Below, one piece after another: positions 8,456 to 17,484 of a stretch of DNA of 33,953 nucleotides. The stretch is taken from contig JAOUMR010000031.1 of assembly GCA_029881435.1 (NCBI GenBank), forward strand, positions 1 to 33,953, read 5' to 3'. Below the pieces are notes generated by a model. It saw only the letters and a list, made by a program, of their open reading frames with translations. It had not been told where the DNA came from and did not search any database. Numbering within the stretch: the first letter of the stretch is position 1; each line of letters opens with the position of its first letter. Position numbers and translations under genes: made by a program. Source of the DNA: Nitrospira sp. (GTDB taxonomy: Bacteria > Nitrospirota > Nitrospiria > Nitrospirales > Nitrospiraceae).

Positions 8456-9349
8456 ATGGTATCTTCTTTCATTGTTATGGATACCGTGTCGTCTGCTCCT
8501 CCATTTCATAGTTCTCCCGACATCGTCCTGTACCATGCGGACTGTTCCGATGGGTTTGGAGCCGCCTGGGCTCTCTGGAGGAAATTTCCAAGCGCCAGCT
8601 TTGTGCCCGTCAAACACGGTCACCCTCCTCCACCTGAGCTCAAGGATCGACGAGTTGTCATCGTCGACTTCAGCTATGGCCGACCAATTCTGGAAGCCAT
8701 GGCCTCTGAAACCAAGGAACTCCTGATTCTGGACCACCATATCACGGCAGAGAGAACGCTGGAGGGCTTTCCCAACGCATACTTCGATCAAACGAAGTCC
8801 GGTGCTGTTTTGGGTTGGGAGTGGGCACATGGCTCCACCGCGCCCTGGTTGCTTCAATATATTCAAGACAAGGATCTCTGGACGTGGGCCTTACCGGGAA
8901 GTCGTGAAATCAACGCAGCCATCGCCTCCTATCCGTTCGACTTCACTGTGTGGGACCGCTTTACGCAATCCTCGCTCGAGCAAGAGGGGCGAGCAATTTT
9001 ACGCTATGAACATGAGCTGGTCGGCAAGCTCGCAGCACAGGCCGCCTTGGTTGAGTTTCAAGGTGTCGTCGTTCCCTCAGTACAAAGTGCGATCCTGACG
9101 AGCCAAATCGGCGAACGACTCTCACCACATCATCCGTTTTGCTTGATCTGGCATGATCGTGATGGCCGTCGCTATTTCAGCATGCGTTCCCGTGCGGATG
9201 GGACGGACGTCGGTACCATTGCGGCTTCGTTCGGCGGGGGAGGCCATACCCACGCGGCTGGATTTTCCGTTCCTCTACAGGGCGATGGTGCCCCACCAAC
9301 TGATCCCAGACTGCCACGTTTAGTTATTGATCGACGCCTCAATCCCTAG
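8456..9349 (+). CDS. DHH/DHHA1 family phosphoesterase
   Basis: The protein has about 297 residues. The N-terminal half shows YHADCSDGFGAAWAL (first metal-site Asp), VVIVDFSY and LLILDHHIT, which is the DHH motif that names the family. The C-terminal DHHA1 part contains GTIAASFGGGGHTHAAGFSV, the substrate-binding GGGH motif. The family hydrolyses phosphodiesters in oligonucleotides or cyclic dinucleotides with Mn2+; the length fits NrnA/Orn-like or uncharacterised single-domain members. The substrate cannot be read from sequence. ATG 8456 and ATG 8477 are both possible; neither has a strong ribosome binding site. Only 12 bases separate it from the rhomboid gene, suggesting co-transcription. 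Confidence 0.88.
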   Translation: MVSSFIVMDTVSSAPPFHSSPDIVLYHADCSDGFGAAWALWRKFPSASFVPVKHGHPPPPELKDRRVVIVDFSYGRPILEAMASETKELLILDHHITAERTLEGFPNAYFDQTKSGAVLGWEWAHGSTAPWLLQYIQDKDLWTWALPGSREINAAIASYPFDFTVWDRFTQSSLEQEGRAILRYEHELVGKLAAQAALVEFQGVVVPSVQSAILTSQIGERLSPHHPFCLIWHDRDGRRYFSMRSRADGTDVGTIAASFGGGGHTHAAGFSVPLQGDGAPPTDPRLPRLVIDRRLNP

Positions 9350-9361
9350 CTTGGAACCACC

Positions 9362-10066
9362 GTGATTCCGCTTCACGACGATAACCCCACGAAACTTACT
9401 CCAGTCGTTACGGTGACCTTCATCGGCATCTGTGTCGCCGTGTTTCTGTACCAAGTCAATCTTCCCCAAGAACCGGCCGACCTCTTCGCGTTCCAATACG
9501 GCGCGATTCCCTCTGTTTTCTTCGGACACGCCTCACTTTCGGAGGAAGTCCGAATCGCTTTTCCAGCGTCTCTGACTCTGATCACAAGCATGTTTCTTCA
9601 CGGAGGGTGGATGCACCTATTAGGAAACATGCTCTATCTCTGGATTTTTGGGAATAACATTGAGGATGTGATGGGTCATGCGAAGTTTGTCGTCTTTTAT
9701 ATCCTCTCCGGTATCCTTGCTGCACTGAGTCATGCACTCACCGATCCTTCCTCACAAATTCCGATGGTTGGAGCTAGTGGCGCCATCTCTGCAGTATTAG
9801 GGGCCTACCTGTTGCTCTTTCCACGGGCTCACGTACTGGTCTTCCTACCCGGACTTGGAATGACCAGAGTCCCGGCAGGAATCGTCCTTGGGATGTGGTT
9901 CATCACTCAACTGATCAGCGGAGGGATGAGTGTCGGTGCCACTGGAGGCGGCGTTGCCTTCTTTGCTCACATCGGAGGGTTTATCGGAGGCATGGTTCTC
10001 ATTGGGTTCTTCAAGCGGAGAGACGTGAAATTTTTTGCTTCATCTCGATCAACGTGGCATGACTAA
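9362..10066 (+). CDS. Rhomboid family intramembrane serine protease
   Basis: The 234-residue protein has about six hydrophobic membrane segments. It carries the family landmarks HGGWMHLLGNMLYLWIFG (His and Asn of the oxyanion region), VGASGAISAVLGAYLL with the catalytic Ser of GxSG, and AHIGGFIGGMVL with the catalytic His. It should therefore be an active rhomboid that cleaves transmembrane segments of membrane proteins within the inner membrane. The start is GTG 9362, 12 bases after the DHH gene stop, with only a weak GGAA upstream. The extra loop after the first helix (FQYGAIPSVFFGHA) is typical of the larger bacterial rhomboids. Substrates are unknown. Confidence 0.93.
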   Translation: MIPLHDDNPTKLTPVVTVTFIGICVAVFLYQVNLPQEPADLFAFQYGAIPSVFFGHASLSEEVRIAFPASLTLITSMFLHGGWMHLLGNMLYLWIFGNNIEDVMGHAKFVVFYILSGILAALSHALTDPSSQIPMVGASGAISAVLGAYLLLFPRAHVLVFLPGLGMTRVPAGIVLGMWFITQLISGGMSVGATGGGVAFFAHIGGFIGGMVLIGFFKRRDVKFFASSRSTWHD

Positions 10067-10106
10067 CGCCGCGCGTTCCGTTCCACCCACGCTGCCTACG
10101 CGGCGT
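10066..10106. terminator. Possible shared inverted repeat between convergent genes
   Basis: ACGCCGCG (10066-10073) is an exact inverted match to CGCGGCGT (10099-10106). The two arms overlap the ends of the convergent rhomboid and histidine kinase genes, whose stops are 29 bases apart. The 25-base loop and lack of a T-tract make it a weak terminator candidate; a bidirectional role is only inferred from position. Confidence 0.3.
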
Positions 10107-11943
10107 CCAACGCCTCTCTTACCTTTTCGACAAGACCAGATTGGCGGTAAGGATGTTGCAATACAAACCGCTGATTGATCCGATGGTGTTGAATCGTTTC
10201 GTCGTCATATCCAGACACAAACAGCGCCTTCATCTTTGGATGTTGATTCATGAGACGGCTTGCTAGTTCACGCCCGCCGATCTCGGGCATGAGCAATGGG
10301 CTCACCGTGAGATGAAGAATGCCGTCATACTGCTGCGTAAGCATTAAGGCTTCTACTGACGACGCTGCTTCCAGAACCCGATAGCGATACCGTTGCAGGG
10401 TTGACAGCGCGAGCTTGCGCTCGATCTCATTCTCTTCCACGAGCAGAATGGTTTCATTTCCTTTGGCTGCCATGGCGGTTGAAAGAAGCTCGTCACCTAT
10501 CCCCGTGGGTGAGGCAACAGGGAAGAACAGGCGGACGGTCGTTCCGTGCCCTGGTCGGCTATTAACGTCGAGTGAGCCTCCATTCTGTTTAACAATTCCA
10601 TACACCGCTGTGAGGCCAAGGCCGATGTTCGTTTCCTTCGTCGAAAAGAACGGCTCGAACATGTACGCTTGAGTATCTAGATTCATCCCCGTTCCGGTAT
10701 CCATGATCTCAATTACCGCCTGTGGGTACTTCATGCCTGTCGGCAACGGCAGATTCGATTGTGACGCGTTCTCGAGTATCTTGACGTCGATCGACAAGCG
10801 ACCTCCCTTCGGCATGGCATCCCGTGCATTCACCACAAGATGAAACATGACGGTTTCTAAACCTTCTCGATCCACTTCGGCCTGCACCACCTGTTTCGGT
10901 GTTCGGATGAGCAGTTCAATACCTGAGGGTAGTAGACTCTTCATCAATCCTTGCAAGTCGGCTATTGCTGCATGAACGGAGACCATATGACAAACCGGTC
11001 GGTCTTCGAGATTGAGTGCGATCAACTGTGCCGTCAAGGTAGCGGCCTTTTCGCCGATCTTAAAGATCTCGTCGGCAGATGATCTGAGAGGGTCGTTCGC
11101 CTGAAAACGCGACAGCATGATACCGGTCTGCTTTCCAATGCCCGCGAACAACACGCCGAATTCTCCAGCTATCCTCGCCGTGACCCGGCCGACAGCTTCC
11201 ATTTTCTGTGCTTCCTGAAGTCGTCGTTCCAGTCCTTGTCGGACAATCTGGCCTTCGCGCAGCTCGGCGTGTGCCCTCGTGAGGTCCTCTTTGATGGTTT
11301 TGATTCGAGTTTCGAGCTGAGTTTTTGTGGTCGATAACTCACCCTCTATCCGTTTCAGCCCCTCAACATCTTTCAGCAGCGATGCTTTTTCTTCTTGAGC
11401 AATGGCCGTGTTTTCCAGGGCGACACCGTAGAACACCGCCATCACGAGAAGAACCGGAATCCCCAAGAGTTGCCCAGTGGCCGTCGCGCCGGTTTGGAGA
11501 ATGCCTTCATAGAGGACAACCGCATATCCGGCGCTCAATAAGAGGGAGAGACCAAGCACGTGGCTCAACCGCCTTACGGAAGCTGCCACAAGCACGAGAA
11601 CAAAGTACGCAATATAGAGATCGGATCGGGCATTGCCCGAAAGGTAGATAGCGGAGGTTACCAGAATCGTATCGACGGTCACCAGGCCGGCACTGAACCA
11701 AGCAGATGCCAGTACAGTCCGAGGCAACATCGCAATTGCGACCAGGGCTAACCAGAATCCTATCACCAACGTGTTGCTCATGCCTCGACTGATGATTGAC
11801 TGCACACCAAACAGCAATTCGTAGGACACGATAATGGTGACAAGGCCTTGAAGGACGAGGTAACGAGATCCAGGATCCGTGAGCAATTGGTAGAGTCTGT
11901 TAACCGCTTGACTATGGCTGGTTTGCACTGAGTCGTTGGTCAT
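10096..11943 (-). CDS. Membrane hybrid histidine kinase lacking its phosphorylation residues
   Basis: The protein has about 615 residues from ATG 11943, which has a GGAGGG site upstream; the longer frame to 12030 adds an unlikely leader. The N-terminal ~175 residues form about six hydrophobic segments, followed by a coiled coil (about 185-245). The H-box region reads AVGRVTARIAGEFGVLF, where relatives have IAHDFNNLL, so the phospho-accepting His is replaced by Gly. The ATPase domain looks intact: NARDAMPKGG (N box), IMDTGTGM (G1), FEPFFSTK (F box) and IGLGLTAVYG (G2). A C-terminal receiver (about 490-612) starts LLVEENE but reads LTVSPLLMPE where TDVVMP is expected, and VLQHPY in place of the Lys motif, so both the Asp and the Lys are missing. 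It is probably a pseudokinase that binds ATP rather than a phosphorelay enzyme. Confidence 0.88.
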   Translation of the reverse strand: MTNDSVQTSHSQAVNRLYQLLTDPGSRYLVLQGLVTIIVSYELLFGVQSIISRGMSNTLVIGFWLALVAIAMLPRTVLASAWFSAGLVTVDTILVTSAIYLSGNARSDLYIAYFVLVLVAASVRRLSHVLGLSLLLSAGYAVVLYEGILQTGATATGQLLGIPVLLVMAVFYGVALENTAIAQEEKASLLKDVEGLKRIEGELSTTKTQLETRIKTIKEDLTRAHAELREGQIVRQGLERRLQEAQKMEAVGRVTARIAGEFGVLFAGIGKQTGIMLSRFQANDPLRSSADEIFKIGEKAATLTAQLIALNLEDRPVCHMVSVHAAIADLQGLMKSLLPSGIELLIRTPKQVVQAEVDREGLETVMFHLVVNARDAMPKGGRLSIDVKILENASQSNLPLPTGMKYPQAVIEIMDTGTGMNLDTQAYMFEPFFSTKETNIGLGLTAVYGIVKQNGGSLDVNSRPGHGTTVRLFFPVASPTGIGDELLSTAMAAKGNETILLVEENEIERKLALSTLQRYRYRVLEAASSVEALMLTQQYDGILHLTVSPLLMPEIGGRELASRLMNQHPKMKALFVSGYDDETIQHHRINQRFVLQHPYRQSGLVEKVREALDAA

Positions 11944-12118
11944 CTTGTAGACCCTCCAGAAAGAACAGCAGGTGAGGAGAAGCAAATTACATACCCTCCC
12001 ACTCCCTATTAACCTGTTATTTTCCCACATGTTTCTGCGCTCTTTCGACCTCTAGCGCACTAACTAGTGACAAAATAGAACGGCACAAGTGATAGAGCGG
12101 ACTGCTCACCGGATATCC

Positions 12119-12128
12119 GGGGGGGGGG
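12119..12128. repeat. Homopolymer run of ten G
   Basis: Ten consecutive G residues lie in the 207-base gap between the purK stop and the kinase start. In the direction of the genes (minus strand) it is a C-run. It lies 22 bases downstream of the purK stop and about 175 bases upstream of the kinase start, so slippage could alter spacing in the kinase leader, but no promoter was recognised next to it. Confidence 0.6.
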
Positions 12129-12150
12129 ATGAGTGCTGGGTGGGAACCAG

Positions 12151-13314
12151 TTAGACGGGCTTTTTCAGAGTCGCGACGAACTGCTGAGCCGTTGCAATTG
12201 CCATCTCCCTTTGCGGAGCTGTGAAGGTCACGTGACCCATTTTTCTGCCAGGACGAATCATCGGCTTGCCGTACAGATGAAGTGCCGCGCCTGATGTCGA
12301 GTAGAGCGCGGAACAGGCCTCTGCGGATATCACCGATCTGACTTCCTCGCCGATAAGATTCACCATGACTGCAGGACTCAAGAGCCTGACCTCTCCCAGG
12401 GGCAATCCACAGGTCACTCGTACTTGCTGTTCGAATTGGGAGACCGTGCAGACATCCAATGTATAGTGGCCGGAATTATGTGGCCGCGGAGCGATCTCAT
12501 TAATGAGAAGAGGTCCCTCTTCTGTGTGGAAGAGCTCGACACAGAACACGCCAATGCCCTGTAAGGCCGCTACGGCTTGTAGTGCCAGGTCCTGGGCTTG
12601 TTCAGCTACACCTACAGCAATGGATGCAGGCACGAGCGTGTCGCGCAAGATCCCCTGCTCATGCCGATTTTCGACAGCCGGATAGACTCGGCACTCCCCC
12701 CGCTCATTGCGTACCACGAGAACAGAGAGCTCTCTGGTAAATGCAATGAACTGTTCAACAATCCACCGCTGGCCGGATTCGGCCTGTCCAAGGATCGCTT
12801 CAACCACCTTCACATCGGAGTGGCTTCGAAGAACCCACTGCCCTTTTCCATCGTAGCCACTCTTCGCCGTTTTACAGACAACAGGAAGCCCAAGACGGTT
12901 GACTGCTGTGATCAGCTGACTGGCAGATTCCACAACAGCAAATGACGGGACCGAGAGTTGACGAGACGACAAGAATTGTTTCTGTTCAATCCGATCTTGG
13001 AGAGTACGAAGAATCGTGCTGGTTGGCAGCATCCTACAACGCTCTTCCAACCACCCGCACAGCTCCGCCGGAACGTTCTCCCATTCCAGGGTAACAGCGT
13101 GGACAACACTGGCAAACCGTTCGCGGCTGGTGGGATCGGAAAAGGGTGTTGTGTACGAGTGAGCAGCTAGCTGATGGGCCGGGGCATCACGATCCGGATC
13201 CCAGACGGCCACACGATAGCCCATTCGGCGTGCGGCTGTGGCAAACATCGCCCCTAACTGTCCACCACCCAGCACACCAAGAATTGAGCCCGGCTCAAGG
13301 ATTGGCGTGGTCAC
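12151..13314 (-). CDS. purK: N5-carboxyaminoimidazole ribonucleotide synthase
   Basis: The 387-residue ATP-grasp enzyme converts AIR, ATP and bicarbonate to N5-CAIR in purine synthesis. Visible landmarks are the N-terminal [34 protein letters not shown] (nucleotide-binding loop), [27 protein letters not shown] and the metal-site stretch [17 protein letters not shown]. The start is GTG 13314, which overlaps the purE TGA as GTGA, a 4-base coupling that argues for one transcript and co-translation with purE. Length and motifs are normal. Confidence 0.97.
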   Translation of the reverse strand: MTTPILEPGSILGVLGGGQLGAMFATAARRMGYRVAVWDPDRDAPAHQLAAHSYTTPFSDPTSRERFASVVHAVTLEWENVPAELCGWLEERCRMLPTSTILRTLQDRIEQKQFLSSRQLSVPSFAVVESASQLITAVNRLGLPVVCKTAKSGYDGKGQWVLRSHSDVKVVEAILGQAESGQRWIVEQFIAFTRELSVLVVRNERGECRVYPAVENRHEQGILRDTLVPASIAVGVAEQAQDLALQAVAALQGIGVFCVELFHTEEGPLLINEIAPRPHNSGHYTLDVCTVSQFEQQVRVTCGLPLGEVRLLSPAVMVNLIGEEVRSVISAEACSALYSTSGAALHLYGKPMIRPGRKMGHVTFTAPQREMAIATAQQFVATLKKPV

Positions 13315-13880
13315 CGTCGGCGGCTCGCCTCAGTGATCCCCTTTGCCTCAGGTGAATTGAGGATGCTTTCTGTTTGAGCCGTACGATAGCGCTGAATGCG
13401 TCGGGCTATATCGGGATGGGAGACAGCAAGAATCTGTGCTGCAAGGAGACCCGCATTCTCTGCACCACCGATCGCAACGGTCGCCACGGGAATACCCTTC
13501 GGCATCTGCACAATCGACAGTAATGAGTCGAGCCCACGCAGGTTTTCTGTTGGAATAGGGACGCCGATCACCGGCAAGTACGTCTTGGCTGCCAGCATGC
13601 CGGGAAGATGAGCCGCGCCTCCGGCTCCAGCAATGATAACTTTGATCCCTCGATCTGGAGCGTTGGTCGCGTATTCAAAAAGGCGGTCCGGCGTTCGATG
13701 GGCAGAGACGACGAGAAATTCGTATGATATACCAAGTTGGGCCAAGACTCCCCCAGCTTTCTCTAAAATGGGAAAATCTGATTTGCTCCCTCCAAGCACA
13801 CCGACAATCGGCCTATGAATGGGAGTTTTTCTTCTGACCTTACTCGGTGATCCACTCGGCGTCCTTCCGATCCTAGGCAT
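13311..13880 (-). CDS. purE: N5-carboxyaminoimidazole ribonucleotide mutase
   Basis: This class I PurE moves the carboxyl group of N5-CAIR to give CAIR, the step after PurK. The protein shows [26 protein letters not shown] with the catalytic His, [12 protein letters not shown] and [34 protein letters not shown] start it at ATG 13880, because GAGGAAG lies just upstream on the coding strand. The open frame to 13943 would add a basic leader without similarity to PurE. From 13880 the protein has about 189 residues, including a ~23-residue basic N-terminal extension before the domain. The gene is upstream of purK with a GTGA overlap. Confidence 0.96.
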   Translation of the reverse strand: MPRIGRTPSGSPSKVRRKTPIHRPIVGVLGGSKSDFPILEKAGGVLAQLGISYEFLVVSAHRTPDRLFEYATNAPDRGIKVIIAGAGGAAHLPGMLAAKTYLPVIGVPIPTENLRGLDSLLSIVQMPKGIPVATVAIGGAENAGLLAAQILAVSHPDIARRIQRYRTAQTESILNSPEAKGITEASRRR

Positions 13881-14100
13881 TCTGGACTTCCTCTCCCTCT
13901 TGGTGAGAAACATGATCCCACTCGAAGGCTTGGCTGCAAACATTAGCCGGTCTGCTCGTCGTGGTCAAGAAAAGCATTCGTAGCAGGAATGACGGAAGAT
14001 TCTCGCGAAGAAACGACAGAGCACCACTTCGTACCGCACCCTGGCCTCATCATGCGCACGGTCTGTGGTTTTCAGAAATGTGCGATCTGCCACTAAACGC

Positions 14101-14137
14101 GAAGATGACCCAGGAGAGGAACTCCTGAGCCATCTTC
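14101..14137 (-). terminator. Long imperfect stem-loop downstream of the secretion operon
   Basis: The arms 14101-14116 and 14122-14137 form a 16-bp stem with two mismatches (outer part GAAGATG/CATCTTC, inner part CAGGAG/CTCCTG) around the loop AGGAA. It lies 46-82 bases past the stop of the HlyD gene and before purE on the same strand. A clear T-tract is absent (GCGTTTAG follows on the minus strand), so it may be a processing or protective structure rather than a simple intrinsic terminator. Confidence 0.5.
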
Positions 14138-14153
14138 ACAGAGGTACCTTCGT

Positions 14154-14175
14154 GCGTCGCACAGTCGTGCGGCGC
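14154..14175 (-). terminator. GC-rich hairpin after the HlyD stop
   Basis: GCGTCGCAC (14154-14162) pairs with GTGCGGCGC (14167-14175) with one G/T-type mismatch and the loop AGTC. It begins eight bases after the HlyD stop on the minus strand. No T-run follows. Together with the stem-loop at 14101-14137 it makes a tandem structured 3' end for the operon. Confidence 0.45.
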
Positions 14176-14182
14176 AATTCGA

Positions 14183-15628
14183 CTACTTGATTCCTTGCCC
14201 AGCTGACCTTGGAGCAAACATCTCAAAGATGCTTGGTTCCCGCTCCATATAGTCTGGTGGGAAGAAGTTAAATCGTCGCCACAGTTCGTACCAGAGAGGG
14301 ACACGATTGAGGATCACCCACCCTAAGACTCTCGTTCCTTGCCGCACCTGCGCTTGATCCGGCCAGGGTTGAGAATCCTCAGGGTCAGGCACGACCCAGA
14401 ATCGGTAGTTCCCTTTGCCATCATCGATCTGATCGACCACCTTGATCACACCAGAGCGAGTACCAGCCATGAGCCCTGGCCAGGCCGGCAATGGAATGGC
14501 CGGCACTCCGAAGAACAGGATCTTGACCTTCCGCCCAGGAACCAAGAGGGGAGCATCCAACCCTTCGGCCGTCATTTCGATCGCTGGATCGGACGCAAGT
14601 GGTGAAATAGTAACTAGATTATCTCCCTGCTTGACCGTTTCGTTAATTCCAACTCGGGCCATTTTGACAACGGTCCCATCCATAGGGGCATAGAGCTGGG
14701 CGGCCTCGATACGTTGTTGGACACCCTGCTGCTTGTAGGACATGTCGGCCAACTGTTCAGTGGCCTTTGCAGCTTCGGCTACCGCAGCATCGCGTGATGC
14801 CACCGCATCCAGGAGTTTCTGATTCACATCGGCTGTAATCTGATCGCGACCGAAGTTAAGAGCTGAACGGCCCTGTTCCGCCGCTAGAAGATTAGCCTGA
14901 GCTGCCTGCAGAGCCGCTTTGCTCCCGATTTCAGTTTGGATCGTCAATTCGAGCTCTCGTTGTGAAACGAGTCCATCCCTCACCAGTTGTCGATGCCGAT
15001 CAACGTTCAGTTGGGCTGTATCGACGTCGATCTTGGCCGCTTCGACCTTCTGCTGGGCTTCCCGTATTCGGTTATCGGCCTCGACCACACGGGCTTCAGC
15101 CGACGGTACGGCGGCTTGGACCAGTTTCTTCATCTCACCGATCCGTTTGGATAGCTGGTCGGCCTTGGCCAAAGCTGCCTGGCGCGTTTTCCCCAGTGCA
15201 TCCTTACGTTGTTCGAACAGGGGAAGGATCTCAGGCGCCATATAGGTCGGGTCATAGTCCTCAAGCTCACCGATGAGGTCCCCCTTTTTAACCTTGACAC
15301 CTTCATAGATATGCCAAGCCTTAACCCGTCCAGTGATTCGGGATTCGATCTTTTGTGGTCGATCGTAAGGCGTATAGGCCGAGACTTGGCCCTGCGCACT
15401 GATCGTCTGTGTCCAGGGCACGAACTCAAGGATGATCAGAAACACGAGAAGGATCGTGAGGATAGCTCGCGACGCCGTGAACATCCCACCGGAAAGTTTC
15501 ACAGCCTCCCAACAGGACAATGTCGACAAGGCTGATCCCTGTTCGATCGTGATTGCCTCCAACCCAACACCCTTCGTTGCGAGCGCACGCTCTCCACTTC
15601 TTTCGAGACCACCACCTAGACTAGCCAT
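14183..15628 (-). CDS. HlyD family periplasmic adaptor (membrane fusion protein)
   Basis: The protein has 481 residues. A cytoplasmic N-terminal ~48 residues precede one membrane helix (AILTILLVFLIILEFVPW). The periplasmic part starts with a lipoyl-like half (KIESRITGRVKAWHIYEGVKVKKGDLIGEL), has a long coiled-coil hairpin (about residues 145-310, with heptads such as VVEADNRIREAQQKVEAAK), and then the second lipoyl half (IEAAQLYAPMDGTVVKMARVG) and a beta-barrel. The C-terminus has an unusual Trp/Pro-rich tail (VPLWYELWRRFNFFPPDYMERE). Such adaptors link an inner-membrane transporter to a TolC channel. It lies 51 bases downstream of the ABC gene; ATG 15628 has GGAGG upstream. Substrate unknown. 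Confidence 0.92.
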   Translation of the reverse strand: MASLGGGLERSGERALATKGVGLEAITIEQGSALSTLSCWEAVKLSGGMFTASRAILTILLVFLIILEFVPWTQTISAQGQVSAYTPYDRPQKIESRITGRVKAWHIYEGVKVKKGDLIGELEDYDPTYMAPEILPLFEQRKDALGKTRQAALAKADQLSKRIGEMKKLVQAAVPSAEARVVEADNRIREAQQKVEAAKIDVDTAQLNVDRHRQLVRDGLVSQRELELTIQTEIGSKAALQAAQANLLAAEQGRSALNFGRDQITADVNQKLLDAVASRDAAVAEAAKATEQLADMSYKQQGVQQRIEAAQLYAPMDGTVVKMARVGINETVKQGDNLVTISPLASDPAIEMTAEGLDAPLLVPGRKVKILFFGVPAIPLPAWPGLMAGTRSGVIKVVDQIDDGKGNYRFWVVPDPEDSQPWPDQAQVRQGTRVLGWVILNRVPLWYELWRRFNFFPPDYMEREPSIFEMFAPRSAGQGIK

Positions 15629-15679
15629 GGAGCCTCCATAAATTTACCTGTATTGATGGGCCAATTTAACCATTGCTCA

Positions 15680-17356
15680 CTATGCATGGGCATGGTGTAG
15701 CATAATCCGACGATCGGCATGATCCGTCAGGTTTGGATCCGTTGATACAAAGATCACCGACCATGCTTCGTCCTTAGAGCACAGGCGACGCAGCACCCTT
15801 TCTCTCAACGATGGCTCGAGCGCGTGAATAAGCCCATCGAATATCAGAACTTGTGGATGGCCCAGGATAGCGCGGGACAACAAGATCTGCACGATGTGCG
15901 TCGGCGAAAGCGATTCTCCAAGTGAAGAGACCTCTGATTTCACCCCGCGTGGCAAGGCGTCGATATCTTCCTCCAGTTCGGTAAAGCGGAGGGCCCAGCT
16001 CAGGTCGTCATAGGTCACATAGGAACGTCCCATGACGATGTTTTCTTCGATCGTTCCCTGGACCAACGTCAATTGAGAATCAAGCATGACGCTGCGGACT
16101 TGGTTGAGACCATTGGGATCCATGTAACGCAGATCCACCCCGTTGTACTGCACAACTCCGTTGGTCGGGGTTTCGAGACCCCCTAAGACTCTAGCCAGCG
16201 CGGTTTTGGCCATCGTAGTCTTGGCGTAGATGCCAAGCTTCTCTCCGGGCGCCACATCCAAGTTGAAGCCATCAAATACGGAGGCTCCACCGTGAATCAG
16301 GCTGACAGCTTTGCAGGTAACTCGGACACCCTGGGTTAAATGCTTCGGCATTCCCACCGGTGATTCAACCGAGACGTAATCTTGCTCTTGCTGAAAGACC
16401 GTATCAAGGTGAGTGAGGGCTGTGAAGAAGTAGTACACGAACCCCATGTTCTTGATGAGCGTGTCAAAATTAATAACCAGCGCACCGACCACCGCTTGGA
16501 CGGCGACTAACTGACCGAGGGTCAACTGGCCAATGGACATAAGATAGGCCGCTATGCCAAGTGCGCCTGCCTGTGCGAACGCTTGCCCTCCCACAGAACC
16601 GACGTACTGACGCACGAGGACACGAAATCGTGCCTTTCGAGCGTCAACATAATGGTTCACGAGGTCATTCGTCTTCTGCAGGATATACGCACGGCTGTCG
16701 GTCGCTTTAAATTGCAACGAATTCTGCGCAACCTCCTGAACCCATCGAAAGGTATCGTACTTCGCGTGAGACATGTCGAGGGTTGTCCTCAGTGCCCCGC
16801 GAGAGAGGACAAAGAATGTGATTGCGAACCCCGCCAGAAGAAGCAAGTTGAACATGAGAAAATACGGGTGGTAGACCATCAGCAAGAGCATCCCGACCGT
16901 CCCACCCACGACCACATTGATCAAATCGAACAGCAGGGTGGACAACGCCCGCTGCATAAAGACCGTTTCCATGAAGTAGTTCGCAATGTGAGTCTGCGAG
17001 GCCTTAAATCGATTCCGAGGAAGCTGTTCAACCATCGCCACTGTGATTCTGGCAAAGACGCGACGTTGGATGACGTCTATCGCATAAAAGTGGAATGTCT
17101 TGAACAAGCCGACGAACAACAACACCAACAGCATGACCGCCGTCAATGTCCAGATCATGACTGGCTGAACCGCATAGGAGAAGGTGCTAACCAACTCCTG
17201 TACGGTCAACGGAATGATCAGCGAAAAGAACGCGACCGCCAAGGCGTAGGAAAAGATCAGGTACATGATCCTTTTCTCAGCCTTCATGGCCACGGACAGC
17301 TGCTTCATCAACGCTTCAAACAGGCCCGGATAACGATTGCCCTGAGGTTCTTTCAT
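15680..17356 (-). CDS. ABC exporter (permease-ATPase fusion) with degenerate nucleotide-binding domain
   Basis: The 558-residue protein has a type 1 secretion/exporter layout: a six-helix transmembrane domain (about residues 25-310), then a nucleotide-binding domain (about 345-555). The NBD keeps its fold-level landmarks (APGEKLGIY, GVVQYNGVDLRYMDP, GTIEENI, DALPRGV, LLSRAILGHPQVLIFD), but the catalytic motifs are eroded. Walker A reads AKTTMAKTAL in place of GxSGSGKSTL, keeping only Lys and Thr. The signature LSGGQ is LSPTH. The Walker B aspartate is followed by Gly instead of the catalytic Glu (LIFDGLIHALE). The H-loop His is Thr (FVSTDPN). It probably cannot hydrolyse ATP in the normal way. 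It may pair with another half-transporter or act as a scaffold. No N-terminal C39 peptidase domain is present. It lies between TolC-like genes and the HlyD gene. Confidence 0.9.
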   Translation of the reverse strand: MKEPQGNRYPGLFEALMKQLSVAMKAEKRIMYLIFSYALAVAFFSLIIPLTVQELVSTFSYAVQPVMIWTLTAVMLLVLLFVGLFKTFHFYAIDVIQRRVFARITVAMVEQLPRNRFKASQTHIANYFMETVFMQRALSTLLFDLINVVVGGTVGMLLLMVYHPYFLMFNLLLLAGFAITFFVLSRGALRTTLDMSHAKYDTFRWVQEVAQNSLQFKATDSRAYILQKTNDLVNHYVDARKARFRVLVRQYVGSVGGQAFAQAGALGIAAYLMSIGQLTLGQLVAVQAVVGALVINFDTLIKNMGFVYYFFTALTHLDTVFQQEQDYVSVESPVGMPKHLTQGVRVTCKAVSLIHGGASVFDGFNLDVAPGEKLGIYAKTTMAKTALARVLGGLETPTNGVVQYNGVDLRYMDPNGLNQVRSVMLDSQLTLVQGTIEENIVMGRSYVTYDDLSWALRFTELEEDIDALPRGVKSEVSSLGESLSPTHIVQILLSRAILGHPQVLIFDGLIHALEPSLRERVLRRLCSKDEAWSVIFVSTDPNLTDHADRRIMLHHAHA

Positions 17357-17484
17357 GAGTACCCCCGGTTATTAATCAGGATGTGAATCATTGGTCCCTT
17401 ACTGAATTTAATGACGCCGGCACTTAACCACATTCACGATTCTGCAGCCAAGCCCCCCGAATGAACTATCTACCCATGCGAACG

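Noticed and set aside
8153-8866. 237-codon minus-strand frame
   Set aside because: It crosses two well-supported plus-strand genes (LOG and DHH) and has no motif.
16583-17386. 267-codon open frame on the plus strand
   Set aside because: It is antisense to the ABC exporter, is rich in His/Gln/Arg as expected of an antisense frame, has no recognisable motif and no ribosome binding site.
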